From Takakia lepidozioides (Eukaryota; Streptophyta; Takakiopsida; Takakiales; Takakiaceae), in contig CM060731.1 in assembly GCA_030704615.1 (NCBI GenBank), positions 73,078,756 through 73,142,755 on the forward strand: DNA of 64,000 nucleotides, given 5' to 3'. Numbering within the stretch: position 1 is the first letter of the stretch; each line of letters opens with the position of its first letter. The notes below the pieces were generated by a model that saw only the letters and a list, made by a program, of their open reading frames with translations, did no database searches and was not told the origin of the DNA. Positions 37,291-48,587 of the stretch are shown here, in pieces. The translations under genes were made by a program, and so were the position numbers.

Positions 37291-37850
37291 ATGGCTGGGG
37301 GAAATGAGGACGTAATTGAAGGGCAGGTCTCCTCTCTTAGCCTGTGCACACAAGGGGACACGATTTATGTTTCCCAAGGAACTCAGACTGATTTGAGTGG
37401 AGAACAGTTGGACGAGTTGATTGTATACTGGGAGTCAGGCATTAGCAGTAGACAACAAACTGCTGTAGTTGGCGTTGAGGGCCTCAATATTGCTTTGGAC
37501 AGTCAGAATTCTGTTGGAGCCAGCACTTCTGCAGCTGTAGGTGAAATACCCAAGTGGGTGAAAGTTAGGCTTGGAACACAGCCAAAGACAGCCCCGGGTA
37601 CCAAGGTGTTCAGCCACAATGCCGTGGTGTACTGGAGCAGAGGAGCAGGAGCTACACAAGTTTGTGCAATCAGACATGGTTGCAGCCGGACACGCTCTGC
37701 ACAAGGCAATCACGAGCGGGGGTTCATTAGCAATGACAAGTTTGTTTTGCTTGAAGGAGATGCAGTCATCCGCAATGAGGACACCCGCAACCGTCTCAAA
37801 GCTTTCGAGTTGAGATCCCCCCCAACACCTGCATGCTTGACTGTGCGCCA
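37291..37850 (+). pseudogene. Retroelement ORF1, unknown function (copy 1)
   Basis: First open frame after the leader, starting MAGGNEDVIEGQVSSLSL. It is open for 208 codons, but the C-terminal part is out of register because about 440 bp present in copy 2 are missing after GAGTTGAG (37815). No known domain is recognised. It contains T-Q-T-D-L-S-G-E-Q-L and a Lys/Arg-rich middle. It lies upstream of gag with a separate start, so it could be an accessory protein or the N-terminus of gag. Confidence 0.55.
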
Positions 37851-38292
37851 TGTTGGTTTTGTGTGGGCGCTTGCTTTCATAGGGATTAGGCCGGATTTGA
37901 TCATCGGTCAATCCTAGAGTATGCTGTCGGTGGTGAGGCTGGAGTGATGACCAGCAAGACCACCGGTGTTTCTTCTATGGTGAGACTGGGTTGATGACCA
38001 GCCAACCATAGGAGTTCTTGCGGTGGATGCAGGTGCAGGTGCCCTGAGCCACTGGGGTATGACCCTTAAACTGCAACAGGTGCCTACTCGTGTCACTATT
38101 AGAATTAGTAATAGAGCCTTATAGTGTCACGTGGGGGAGGTGCACATTGTGAGTGTCATCACGGAGTTACCCAAGGGTTCTGAGGGGAGTACGGCTACAG
38201 GCAGTAGCAGTGAGAGTGGGTTCACCAGACGAGGTGTTTGTTTCAGACCACCTTCACCTCCACCCTCAACTAGTGCAGAGTGAGACACAGAC

Positions 38293-40508
38293 TTGGAGGC
38301 TTCATCAACAGGTGTGCAGTTTCATTCGCCATTGTTGTGGGACGACATGGAGGAGATGTATGGAGCTACCAAGGGGCCTCGTAGGTACTCTGGAGCTGTG
38401 GGCACAATCGAGTTGGATGACTTTATCCAGAAGTTCGACAGCTGGTGTGATTTGCAGCAGATGCACAATCCACAGCTATTCACCCTATTCATGGCGTGGA
38501 AGGGACTATTCCAGCATTTGGAAGGCCCGCCTATGGACGATTACCACGAGTTCAGGCGAAGACATGAAGCAGAGATTGAGGAGTGGATGATGTATTGGTC
38601 ACCTGACTACGTCTCCATTACTTGAGGCACGACGCGACCAGTAGCTGCATCAGTACCAATATCACCCACTGCCAGCACTAGTAGTGGAACAAGTAGTGCT
38701 GGAACTTCTGCAGGTGGTACCAGTTCAAAAGGTGCTACTACTCCTCCTGCCACGACTACAACACATGTGCCTAGATTCAACCCGGCGGTGGAGTTCTACA
38801 GGAGTTGCGGAGAAACTACCAAGGTGTACGGACAGAGAAGCTGCGAAGTTTGCAAGACTTCCAGCGCAAACCCAATAAGACCCTGCGAGAGGCGTACACT
38901 CATATGAGGCGCTTGATAAGTGTGACCCAAGGGGTTACTAAAGCTCAGGCAATCCAGTTCTGGTATGGAATTTTAGACAAGGAGCTCAGGAGAAGGGTGC
39001 GGGATGCAGCCTTGTTACAAGCAGCCCAACCCACATTAGTAGATGTGTTTCTGCTGGCTGAGTGGATTGAGCTCAACATAGTGGAGGAGCGAGTTGTTAC
39101 CATTGGATTTGGCAAAGACATGCCTGCACGAGGCGCAGCTGCCAGCCCACAGGCACAAGGGACTGCCCAACAGCGTGGTCAGGGGGGCAAGGTTTCCCAA
39201 CCCAAGTTCCATGGAGCTTACAAGGGACCTTAGGTGCAGAGGCCCGTGGCATCTTTTGCAGGCCAACAGCAACCAGGGGTGATATGTTGGACATGTGGAG
39301 GACCCCATGTCAAGAGAGATTGCCCAGAGAGTGGCAAAAGGCCAGCACAAGCACAGCCTGCACAGTTGCAGTGTTGGCATTGTGGCAAGTATGGGCATGG
39401 AGATGCCCAGTGTTATGACTTGCATCCTGAGTTGTGCCCAAGCCAGTTCCAAGGGAACAATGGTGGCCGGGGGCGAGGTGGACCAGCCCAGAGAGGACGA
39501 GGTGGTCGGGCACGAGGTGCAGGCCAAGGGCAAGCTCAACATGGCCAAGGACGCGGAGGTCAGGGTGTTGACCAAGGCATGGCCAACCGCTTCAGCAGCT
39601 AGAGCAGAGGCTCGCTGCCATGGCTACAGCTCAAGCGGTACCGGCTCCCAGGCGGGATGGTCCACCTCCTGCGCCTGAGGGAGGAGATGTGGAAGGCATG
39701 GGATTCATGTGCGGAGCAGCACTACCACTAGTGCAGGTGGACTCTGCTGCAGCTGTGACTCGAGGAGCAGCACGAGTTCCTGAGCCACGAGGTACAGAGG
39801 TGGAATTGGATCCACAGCGTGGGGAGGCAAGCCGTCAAGCGAGGCTTCCTCAGTCATTCACATTGGCAGAGACTGTGTCGACGCCATCCATGGCACCTAG
39901 TTCTCGCCCGACTGTTACCGAGGCGGAGGTTACTATGCCATTGGGGAGAGCTACACGTGCAACACTGACACCTGCTACCAAGGCTAGTGCAGCCGGTGTG
40001 TTATTGGGGGCAGCCACCTCTATGTGTCAAGCCCCACTGTTCTCGGCAACCATGATTGCGACGCTGGGGGTAAGACCAGCTGTAGTGTTCAGACTAGCAG
40101 CAACACTCTATGAGAGTGGGGAGGTCACTTCATCTTCTGCGGAGTTAGTGGAAGGTGTAGTGTCAGGGGGATCCTCGGATTTGAGGGTCAAGACTGCCAC
40201 GGCTGCGCCCTGGCAAGTTGCAGCTGCACGAATGACGGAACTGCCAGCTAGGCCAGCCTTTGAGCGTGCCATGGTGACACCTGGAGTTGTCTTGTTAGAC
40301 AACCATGAGGGCATTTTCTCATTGAGTGGACCGGCAGGCAAGAAGTACCGGCCACTTCGGGTCTTGTTGGACTCGGGAGCTCAGCCACTGATATTGAGCA
40401 GAGCTGCTATCACAGGTTTGGGCCTCATGGAAGCGGATATGGAGCCTTGTCCTTTCCAGATACAGACATCTCTGGGAGGATCAGAGCAGGCTCGGGGCAT
40501 GATACGGC
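38293..40508 (+). pseudogene. gag and aspartic protease, copy 1 (broken)
   Basis: Gag begins MEASSTGVQFHSPLLWDD and has a retrotransposon-gag core with a stop at 38623-38625, then continues in other frames (38805-39233, 39234-39602). Two CCHC knuckles are visible, CWTCGGPHVKRDC and CWHCGKYGHGDAQC (about 39285-39420), followed by Gly/Arg-rich sequence. The frame 39620-40508 runs through a Pro/Ala/Thr-rich linker to the protease VLLDSGAQPLIL (D-S-G-A at about 40371). Broken by several stops or frameshifts; function lost. Confidence 0.8.
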
Positions 40509-41530
40509 GTGAGGTGCGGCACCAAGGGTGCCCATCGTGTTTTTTGTCCATTCCTTCCATGAGAGTGGAAATTCCCCCCACGCGACCAGAAGGAGGCAGC
40601 TCAAAAACAGTATTACCATCAAAAGATTGCGGCAAGAATGCCACCCTCTGAATATTGAAAGTGCTCCAGTCTATCCCCCTCAACTCACTCTTGAATCCTG
40701 CCATCCCACCCATGGCTTTCAGTTTAGGAATGACACTGGTGATCTCCTCCACATTTGCTTCTTCATGTGGACATGGCTGATCCACGGGCGGTAGTGCACA
40801 TGCGTCATCGGAGGATGAGCCCGAAAGCTCAACTACAGTGTTTACGGTACTCGTCTCCTTTTTGACAACCACGGGTGTTTTCTCCTGGGCCACTGATGCT
40901 GCCGTGCCAGGAGTTACGAACGATCCTGCAGACTGTCTCAGAGGAGCACTAAGCACCCTGTATCTGCCTAGAGGCACTCTCCATTGTGTGGTTGGTGAGG
41001 TATGCGAAGGTTTCTGGAACGCGTACTTGAACAGTTTTCCATTGGCATCGTACACTTCCCTCTGAAGGAATAGAGTTCCGTTTTCCAACCGAAACTGCGT
41101 TGCAAGGACGAGTTCATGCACCACCACAAAACCATCATCTTCCACCTCGTAAGAAAATGGCACAGGGTGGTCCTCGCTGAAGAAGTCTGCGTTAAGGGAG
41201 CCCATGGCATGGGAGGCCATCTGCCAATGTTGCTTCTGAACGCAGAGTTCACCGTCCGATGGTGCTTCTGAATGCAGAGTGTATTAGAGCAAAGTTTTTG
41301 GCTGCATAGAAGACGTCCTTACACACAATTGCAGGTATCGGTCTTGCTTGCAGATCTCCTAACGCGGGTTGGCACATCAAAGAAATGTGTACCCGTGCGA
41401 ACCAAGCGGATGGTGACAGAGTGCCCAACTGCGGAGTGCATAATGTCAGCCCTAATGAAAGAATCCAACTGTTATTTCGCAGGTGCCCCAACAGTGCATT
41501 GGTTGAGAGGTTGACTGACAGAGCCGCCAT
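40509..41530 (-). pseudogene. SWIM/HPWC-family protein, copy A (3'-truncated)
   Basis: Minus-strand frame 41220-40509 is clearly related to the one at 48982-49971: QREVYDANGKLF, RQSAGSFVTPGTAASV, EEITSVIPKLKAM, and the end MDKKHDGHPWC, where the match stops at the junction with retroelement copy 1. The Cys/His cluster beyond HPWC and any SWIM domain are missing. A possible upstream exon lies at 41530-41250. A short tandem duplication of a 35-bp stretch (AACTCTGCGTTCAGAAGCA-like) is present near 41235-41280. Function unknown; see copy B. Confidence 0.65.
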
Positions 41531-42421
41531 TTGGCTGTCATGTCAGAGAGTCCAGAAGAGATGCCCATTTCCATTCAATTTTAACGGCACCTGCACTGCT
41601 GTACAACTGTACATACTTGACATTCCTCTGAAACATCCCAAAAGATATTACCCAATAATGAACTTTTTCGGATGAGAGGAGTTTATACCCGAACGAATTT
41701 TGGATGGAAGAGGAACTAATGATTTCCGCAGATATTCATAACGGTTAGATGGGCACGTGTTCGCCATGCATGTGGAATGAGCATGTGGCGAACAGGTTGT
41801 TCCGAGCGATCATCTTGGCGTTGAAGGCCTTGCGGTGACCCTCCCCTAGCCCTCTTTTTCCTTCTTTTCCTTATTGTCCTTGCAACCCTGGATTCTGCAG
41901 AGACGGTGACCCCACTCCGAGGGAGAAGCAAACGTCGAAGAACACTTTATTTCACATCAAACAAGCAAAGGGCACGCGCTAAGGAGAGGATGAGGAAGGC
42001 GAGACGGGAACTTAGAATGGGTGAAGAAACCTCCGGCGGAGATGAGAACGAAGGGCAAAACAGGATTTTGCAACCACAGTTTGGAGATGAAGGTCTTGAA
42101 GTGATCCCGGAGGCGACCGAAGAGCAACCTCCAATAGAAGGGGGGGAGGACGAGGAAGTGAGCTGGGCTCGGGAGGAAGCACTACGAGTGGAGAACCAGG
42201 TCTCGAAAGAGCAGGGAGGAGAGATGGACGCGGAAACTCTACCGTCCGCCCTTGTTTCGCACCATCGGGACCTCCTCGGAAGCATGCTACCTCCAGACCA
42301 CATGGAAAAGTTGAATGCCTCAGGAGCATCATCAAGTGCAAAGAAGAAACCGGAGGTGGCTATGAACTGTCTTTTGCCTCATCTGTTTTTGTCTTTTTCA
42401 TGCTAAACATAGAGGTCGACT

Positions 42422-42947
42422 TCAACCTTGCGTTGACGCAAGGTTGATTTCGACCTCCTAAGTATATGATGTGGGCATGAAAATAGTGCAGAAGCTGCAC
42501 TACAAACAAGCTATGCAGAGCTGGGGAAGATGAATGCTTCCAATGCATCATCAATTGCTAAGATGAAAGCAGAGATTGCAATCTACTTTTCCAATAGATA
42601 TTTTGTTTGCTGAACACCAAATCGAGAGCTCCCAATCAACCTTGCGTCAACGCAAGGTTGATGCCGACCTCCAGAGTGTTTGTTTAGGGTTTAGGTGAAT
42701 CGAAGCAGATGCAACACTCGAATCAACCTTGCGTTGACGTGAGGCTGATTTTGATGCCTCTTTTGTTCACTCCAAGAGGCCGAATTCTCGTACAATGAAC
42801 TGCAAGGTAGGGAAAGTTGATTATTTGAAGCTCCCAGAAAAACCCTGCGTCAAAGCAAAGCATATATTGGGTTCAAAAGAAATTCCGGGATGCCTTTCAA
42901 ACTAAGCTACATCCCCATCAATCAACCTTGCGTCAACGCAAGGTTGA
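42422..42947 (+). repeat. Intronic 26-bp palindromes, cluster 1
   Basis: Sites at 42422-42447, 42636-42661, 42922-42947 are perfect: 12-base arms TCAACCTTGCGT and ACGCAAGGTTGA around a 2-base centre (TG or CA). A fourth, 42723-42748, has a mutated right arm, and 42842-42868 is a poor remnant. All lie in the intron between the first two proposed exons of the ParB-methyltransferase gene. Confidence 0.9.
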
Positions 42948-44937
42948 TCCATGGGAGCTCAATCTGTCACTCACAGGATATTCATTCTTTGCAGATGAAA
43001 AGAAAAAGGAAATCCGTCGGGGAAGATTCGGCAGTGTCAAAAGGTGATTTTGAGGAAGAGTCATTGGAGGGCCAGTATGAAGACAAGTCCGAGGAGATTA
43101 TGGGTGGGCAAAAAGTGAACTCGTCGAAGGTGATTATGTCGATGGAGGTTCCCGGCGGAAACCTGGTCATTCCGCTTTGCAGGATGATCTCCATGCCCGC
43201 TGTTCGACCAGCATTGAGGAATGACATCACGAAGTTGAAGAATGACTTTGTTCACGGCTATGTCAAGGGATCTGCAGTGTTCTACGTATCCACTATGAAC
43301 ACGAAAGGAGAGGAGTGTCTTGTAACGGAGGACATTGAGCAAAGTTGGGATGCATGCTGGCGGGATGTCAACAGGGAGTTCGAGTTTAAGTTGTCCAAAA
43401 AGGCCTCCACAAAAGCATTCATGGGAAAGATGTTTTTTGTCTGGGATGGGAACCACAGACTGCTTGCCTGGATGGATTACATTTCAAGCATGCACACGGA
43501 CGACATCGAATGGCACTGGAGCGTGGTTTCCATGGTTCTCGACCACAAAGGACGTGTTACGCAGCTCCTTACAGCCATGCACGACATAAACAAGTAAGTT
43601 GCCAACATTGTGTCTGTTCCGAGTTCCCACAATTTGGAATCCACTTATGAGTTGAAGGTTTTTCCAGGTCCAATGAAACCTCTCATGTGACGACCAATAT
43701 CTGCCACACTCTATTCCGCATCCAGAAGATAGGGCTGATGCCATTGGATTCATTCACGAACGTGCTCAGTCCTCAGCAGATGAAGAGGTGTGCTGAGAAG
43801 AAGACAAGCACATGGTACAGCTTGACAAGAGAGGCTTTTCTTGACTACATGTACACTGTAAGCTTCTTGACACCTGTTTGTTTGTTGTTACTGCAGATTT
43901 TGTCAAGAAACGCCAGTGTTTGATTCTTTTACCTGTTATGAATGCAGCAAGATATAGCAGAAACGGTTTGAAGGCGAAAGCTGAGTATTATGATTCCCAC
44001 ACAGAAGAGCAGAGGTCTGCAACTGGGCTTGAGGATATGATGAAATTCGAGATGAACAATCAAAGGAAGAACCTCATGAGTGCATTCGACAAACAAATCC
44101 GGATAGCAGATCCAGGTCTTGGCACGGAATTTCTGGAGCAGGTGAAAGCACATTATGACAAGTATGGCTCTAAGCCAAAAATGACTCAAGAGAAACTACA
44201 TCGCCTTTCCATTTCAATGGTGGACAATGCAACCAAAATCAGGTGGTTGGAGATCTGGAATTCGGATCCACTTGTGAGAGACACCAACATGTTCCCAACT
44301 CCTGAGAGGGACTCGAAGACACAAGCAATAAAAGTTGTTAGCGACCACACATTCGACCAGTGGCTACACAAAGCCACATTCTGGAGCCAGGTATGGTTTC
44401 CACAAAACCATTTTCAGAAAGTAGTGTTGCTCCGTAATGTCTCGCGAATTCTTATGAGCTTTCTTGTTGCGGTTAGAAAAACGTGCAGTCGCTGCACTTG
44501 GGGAGTCCATGGCAGACTACAAAATCCATATGGCTTGCCCCCGGATTACACTGGAGGCCTACATCAGGAGATGGAAGCTCGCTGTCTGGAACAACTGCTT
44601 CTTCAGGGAGTTTGAGAAAGACAAAGGAATCTCCAGGTCGTACGAATTCAAAAACCAGTACAACAGCGAGCAAGCAATGAAACGAGTGTTGTACAGGTGT
44701 GACCTCCTTGAAACAAATTTGGTACTTGAAGGGCATGTTTCTGCATTCTTGTGTTGTACTTTCTATATAGCAGCTCGAATTTGCAGGTTATGAGGGAGCT
44801 CTGAGGGCTCTGGATGTGCAATCGAGCAACAATGCGTTAACACAAGCTTGTTCCCGTTGTTTTGGTTTCAATTTCCTATAGGTGGGGTCTCCCATAATGC
44901 CATTTTTTCCATGTGAAGGTGAAAAACTGACAGGAAA

Positions 44938-45437
44938 TCAGCCTTGCGTCAACGCAAGGTTGATGAAGGACCAGGCTATGTAGGTTTACCTGGGTTTTTG
45001 GGCTATAATTTGCTGTCATTTCCAGTTTCAATGTTGCCAAGATGAACATAAAGTCTGTTGGAGTCTTTTGAAATGCTATTTAGAGCTTATTCTGTACCAT
45101 CAAACAGACTTGTTGACGCAACGTTGTTTGGTGGTATGGATTGCTAGAAATGTCCCGCAGCAATACCCCGATTTCCATACAATTGTAGGAAATTTGTGGT
45201 TGTCAGATACCATGGACATGTGTTTCAACAGAGGAAATCAACATTGCGCCAACGCAATGTTGAATATCCGTACCAGTAGATATTCGAAAGGATTTTCAAG
45301 CACTGTTTTCCATTCCCACTGTAAATGAAAACAACCTTGCGTTGAAGCAATGTTGAATTGCCCTTGTCAAAGAACAGTTCTCCGCATTTTGTGTTTCCCA
45401 TTTCTCCTCGATTCAACATGCGTCAACGCAAGGTTGA
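44938..45437 (+). repeat. Intronic 26-bp palindromes, cluster 2
   Basis: Sites at 44938-44963, 45238-45263, 45331-45356 and 45413-45437, with a weak one near 45105-45130, in a later intron of the same gene. The site at 45238 has CATTG/CAATG instead of CCTTG/CAAGG, i.e. both arms changed together. Others have single mismatches. Confidence 0.85.
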
Positions 45438-47989
45438 TTCGGGACTGCAAAGGTGATTTCTGCGTGTTCCTGCATTTCAATATCTTTTTCCTGATGTGTG
45501 ATCTGTTTCATTTTCAAATCGAATGACTGCCTGGATTTTGTGTGTGTGATTCAGGTACATGTATCATGTCCTCATACCGGGAAAGTACCTTAGCGATGAC
45601 CCAGACTTCATCTACTCATGGGCTGACCCCTCCAATGACAAGGACAATGTACACGGCTGGTATTGCCAGAGACTGGAGCAGGGCGCACTTCAGAGACTGT
45701 GGGTGGTACCTCGACCTGCCAAAACAAGACACACCATTCAATGAAGTTGTTTTGAGAAACCTGAACGACAACGCCGCAGCAATTGCCCCACTGGCTGCAA
45801 AAGAGCCCGAGAAATCTGCTACTCCAAAACGAAAGGGTTAGATTGTCGGGGATCCAAAGGGGAAGGGGAAAAGTGCAGCTCCTCAAGGACAGGGACCGTC
45901 AGAGGTCCCTGAAAGACAGCCTTCTCCAACTAGGAGGGATAGGAGAACATCAAAGTCGAGGGAGCAGCTTTCGAGGCGAGAGAACATCCCTCCAGGGTTT
46001 TGGACAGTTCAATCGTCAGGTGCTGAATGAAAGTTTTCTTGCAATGATGGAGTCCAGGAAGTCCACATTCAAGGGGTGCCCTCGAAATCATGGGACATGC
46101 TTGTTTCATTCCTCACTCAGGTAAGCACATACGTCTTAACTATTGTATGAGTGATTTTGGTTTGGCCACTTGTTCTGACTTGTCCAGGGTGTTGATCTCG
46201 TGCTGGATTTGGATTTGGCTTCTTACACTGTCTCTGTTTTTGCTGAAGGTCACAAAAAGTCCGGATTGGGTGAATGGAGTTCAGCAGGCATACGCGACTG
46301 ACCTCGTGGTGCTGGACATTCCTGACGGTTTTCCTGTCCCTGATGTGTTCCCTTCCAATTCGACCCCGACTTGGAACAAATCGGATTCTCGTTACTAGCA
46401 GTGGGCTTTCTCACTCAGCAACAAATTCCTTTCTGACTCGGGGCTCTTCTTCTCATGCAGTCAAAGGACACGTCGGCACGAAGAACTCTTTTCAGCTACA
46501 TGAAAGCTTCCGGGGTTTCGTGTCATCAAAACTTGGACATGCATCAATACTCTGCCTCTTACGAAGGGCGAGTTCCCGGGGCAGAAAGTGAGTTGGTTCC
46601 TTTCAATTAAAGTTCATGGTTTTTCAGTAAATCAAAAGGTAGGTTGTGTCTTTTGCCTCATGCTCTCTTCGTGATTATTGACAGACTCGAGTGTTCGAAG
46701 CTTTGTGCCTGGTGAGGCGGAATGACACTCTTCCTCCTGGTGTTGCTGAGTTCCAGTTGAGGGACCTTGCAGCTCACATTGACCCCACCTGCGAGCCTGT
46801 GGAGGATGATGTTATCTTCAATTACGTCGACTCGGGTCGAACTATGAAAAGGTCGATTGGTGTCCCTTGGAGAGGTGCACGGGAGAAATCTCTAGCTTTC
46901 ATGTAGACTTTGGTGGAGACATGCAGCCGTCATGGTGGACGAGTGGTTGACTTGTCTATGGGCACAGGTGGGGCCCTTCACATTGTGTTTGACATATAGG
47001 CAGTGACCTTAGGGAAGCCCTGTTTTGATTTCTCGTTCGTCTTGGATTTGCAGGAGCATCTTTTCATGCTTGCAAGAGCGCCGGAAGGCACTTCTTTGGC
47101 ATGGATGCTGATACGGAGCTCTTCTCAAGCGAGCTTCGTCAGCTTGAGTCCGACACTACTTTTTCCCCATCCACACAGGGACTTCTGGAGGAGCCCGAAG
47201 CGCCTGAGGAGGATCTCGACGTGGACTCTGATTTTGAGTGTGAGTAAGTTCGGGTTAGTCGTGCAAATATGTTGCATTTACTTGTGTCATTCCCGTTTGA
47301 CAGATGGTTGCTTACATGGTCTATATCTGGATGCTAACATCTACCACCATTCCTCTTCTTGCTTTCCAGAGTTCGGCACCAGTCATCGAATCAGCAGACA
47401 CCCTTCGGTTTCCAAGGATACTACATGTCCCCGAGTCCCCCTAGAGCTTACCGCTTGCCGGTTTACGCTGAAGCTTGCGCACGGGTGTTATCCCAACAAT
47501 CAATGTATTCGCATCTACATGAAGGTCGTGGAAAAAAAAAACGTCGCGGATGTGCTGCTGTATTCATAGATGATATTGCTGTAAACTTTGGAAGTGGTTC
47601 CTCTGAAACCTCCAATAGTTCTTGAGGTTCAAGTACCGAGGCTCAATAAATTGTGTTTTGGTTTTGCTTCCATCCCCAAACTGTTTTTCTAGTTCTTTGC
47701 GCGTTCCCGTAAGTACAGTTAGGGATTGCCTGGGGTAGGTCTTCGGAATCCGGAATTGAAAAATGTTTGTGGGTTGGAATGAATGTACTGCTTTGCAAAA
47801 CAAAAGGGTTTGCTTTTAATAATCAGTTCTCTAGTCTCATTCCAAAGGGATGACCTCAATCATAAACCATCTGCAAACCTGCCATTGTTCTCGGCTAGAA
47901 AGAATATTCATGTGGGGGCAATGAAGAGGGATAAAAAATAAGGATCCGCAGTAATAGGGGAAGCCAGGGGGAAAGCACGGTATTAAGGC

Positions 47990-48255
47990 CTGAACACGTG
48001 GATGCTTGCTTACGTGGCGTGAGCGAAGCCGGGCTCACAGGCTCACAGGCTCACGTGGTCAGGCTCACGCGCAAGCATCCCCCGCTGTAGCATACTATCC
48101 CAAATCAATCCAGGACCATTGTCTCAAAAAACATGAGACGAGGGAAAGCTCATGAGCGTAGGCAAGGCCGCAGCGTAGCTACGGCGTGAGCCCAGCCCCG
48201 TGAGCCTGGGAGCTGAGCTCACGTTGAAGCTGCAAAGCGTGAGCTGAGCTCACAC
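47990..48255 (+). repeat. Fold-back repeat with GTGAGC/GCTCAC motifs
   Basis: GGATGCTTGC at 48000 pairs with GCAAGCATCC at 48071. Between them and downstream are many GTGAGC and GCTCAC hexamers, including CAGGCTCACAGGCTCAC and the palindrome GTGAGCTGAGCTCAC near 48239. Probably a fold-back element or MITE remnant between the two convergent genes. Confidence 0.55.
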
Positions 48256-48587
48256 TTTAGGGAAGCGTGAGCGGCACAAATCTGCTGGAGAAGCAGGTCC
48301 TATAGGCGAGGATTGCAGGAAGAGGGCCTATTACCATGGACAAAACAAAGGGGGCCACCATGCACCGTGTCTGCAATGCCTGCACAAAAAGAGGAATATG
48401 AAAATATGGCAGATTTGAGCTCAGAATGATTGACACACTTTATTTGAATTCACAGATAGACGCTTACAATGAATGGCATGTGCATTTGCCCTGGTTCCGT
48501 GAACGAAATGTATGTGTTTGTCATAAATGCAAAGTCTTCACACGGTAACCTGGAAACCAGCATGGGAAGCGGGCATGGCTCGTATGT

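Larger units (their letters stand above)
34608..40509 (+). mobile_element. Ty3-type LTR retrotransposon, copy 1 (truncated after protease)
   Basis: 5' LTR from 34608, a leader with captured host sequence, then from 36979 sequence closely similar to copy 2 (from 53403): ORF1, gag with two zinc knuckles and the protease. Similarity ends at about 40509, where the sequence passes abruptly into a minus-strand SWIM-family gene fragment. The methyltransferase, RT, integrase and 3' LTR are absent. Relative to copy 2 a segment of about 440 bp is missing at 37815. Confidence 0.85.
41901..47622 (+). pseudogene. ParB-like domain fused to beta-class DNA methyltransferase, decayed multi-exon gene
   Basis: Exons (approximate): 41901-42355 (basic then acidic leader), 42995-43593, 43668-43857, ~43974-44390, ~44477-44732, 45555-45840, to 46121, 46190-46576, 46692-46967, 47055-47250, with a possible tail to 47622. 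Exon 42995-43593 has a ParB/sulfiredoxin-like fold: ALRNDITKLKNDFV, then FFVWDGNHRLLAWMDYI with the G-N-H-R motif. A helical middle follows. The C-terminal half reads like a permuted (beta-class) N4/N6 methyltransferase: DLVVLDIPDGF at the place of the D-P-P-Y motif, SDSGLFFSCS, then PWRGAREKSLAFM, GGRVVDLSMGTGGA (motif I) and CKSAGRHFFGMDAD. Stops (TAG at 45839, 46396, 46904) and at least four frame breaks show decay. In prokaryotes and phages ParB-methyltransferase fusions are known; a spliced plant form is unusual. Confidence 0.7.

Noticed and set aside
39036-39575. 179-residue minus-strand frame opposite gag (and its twin at 55882-56268)
   Set aside because: Antisense shadow of the zinc-knuckle and Gly/Arg-rich gag region, which explains the coding signal better.
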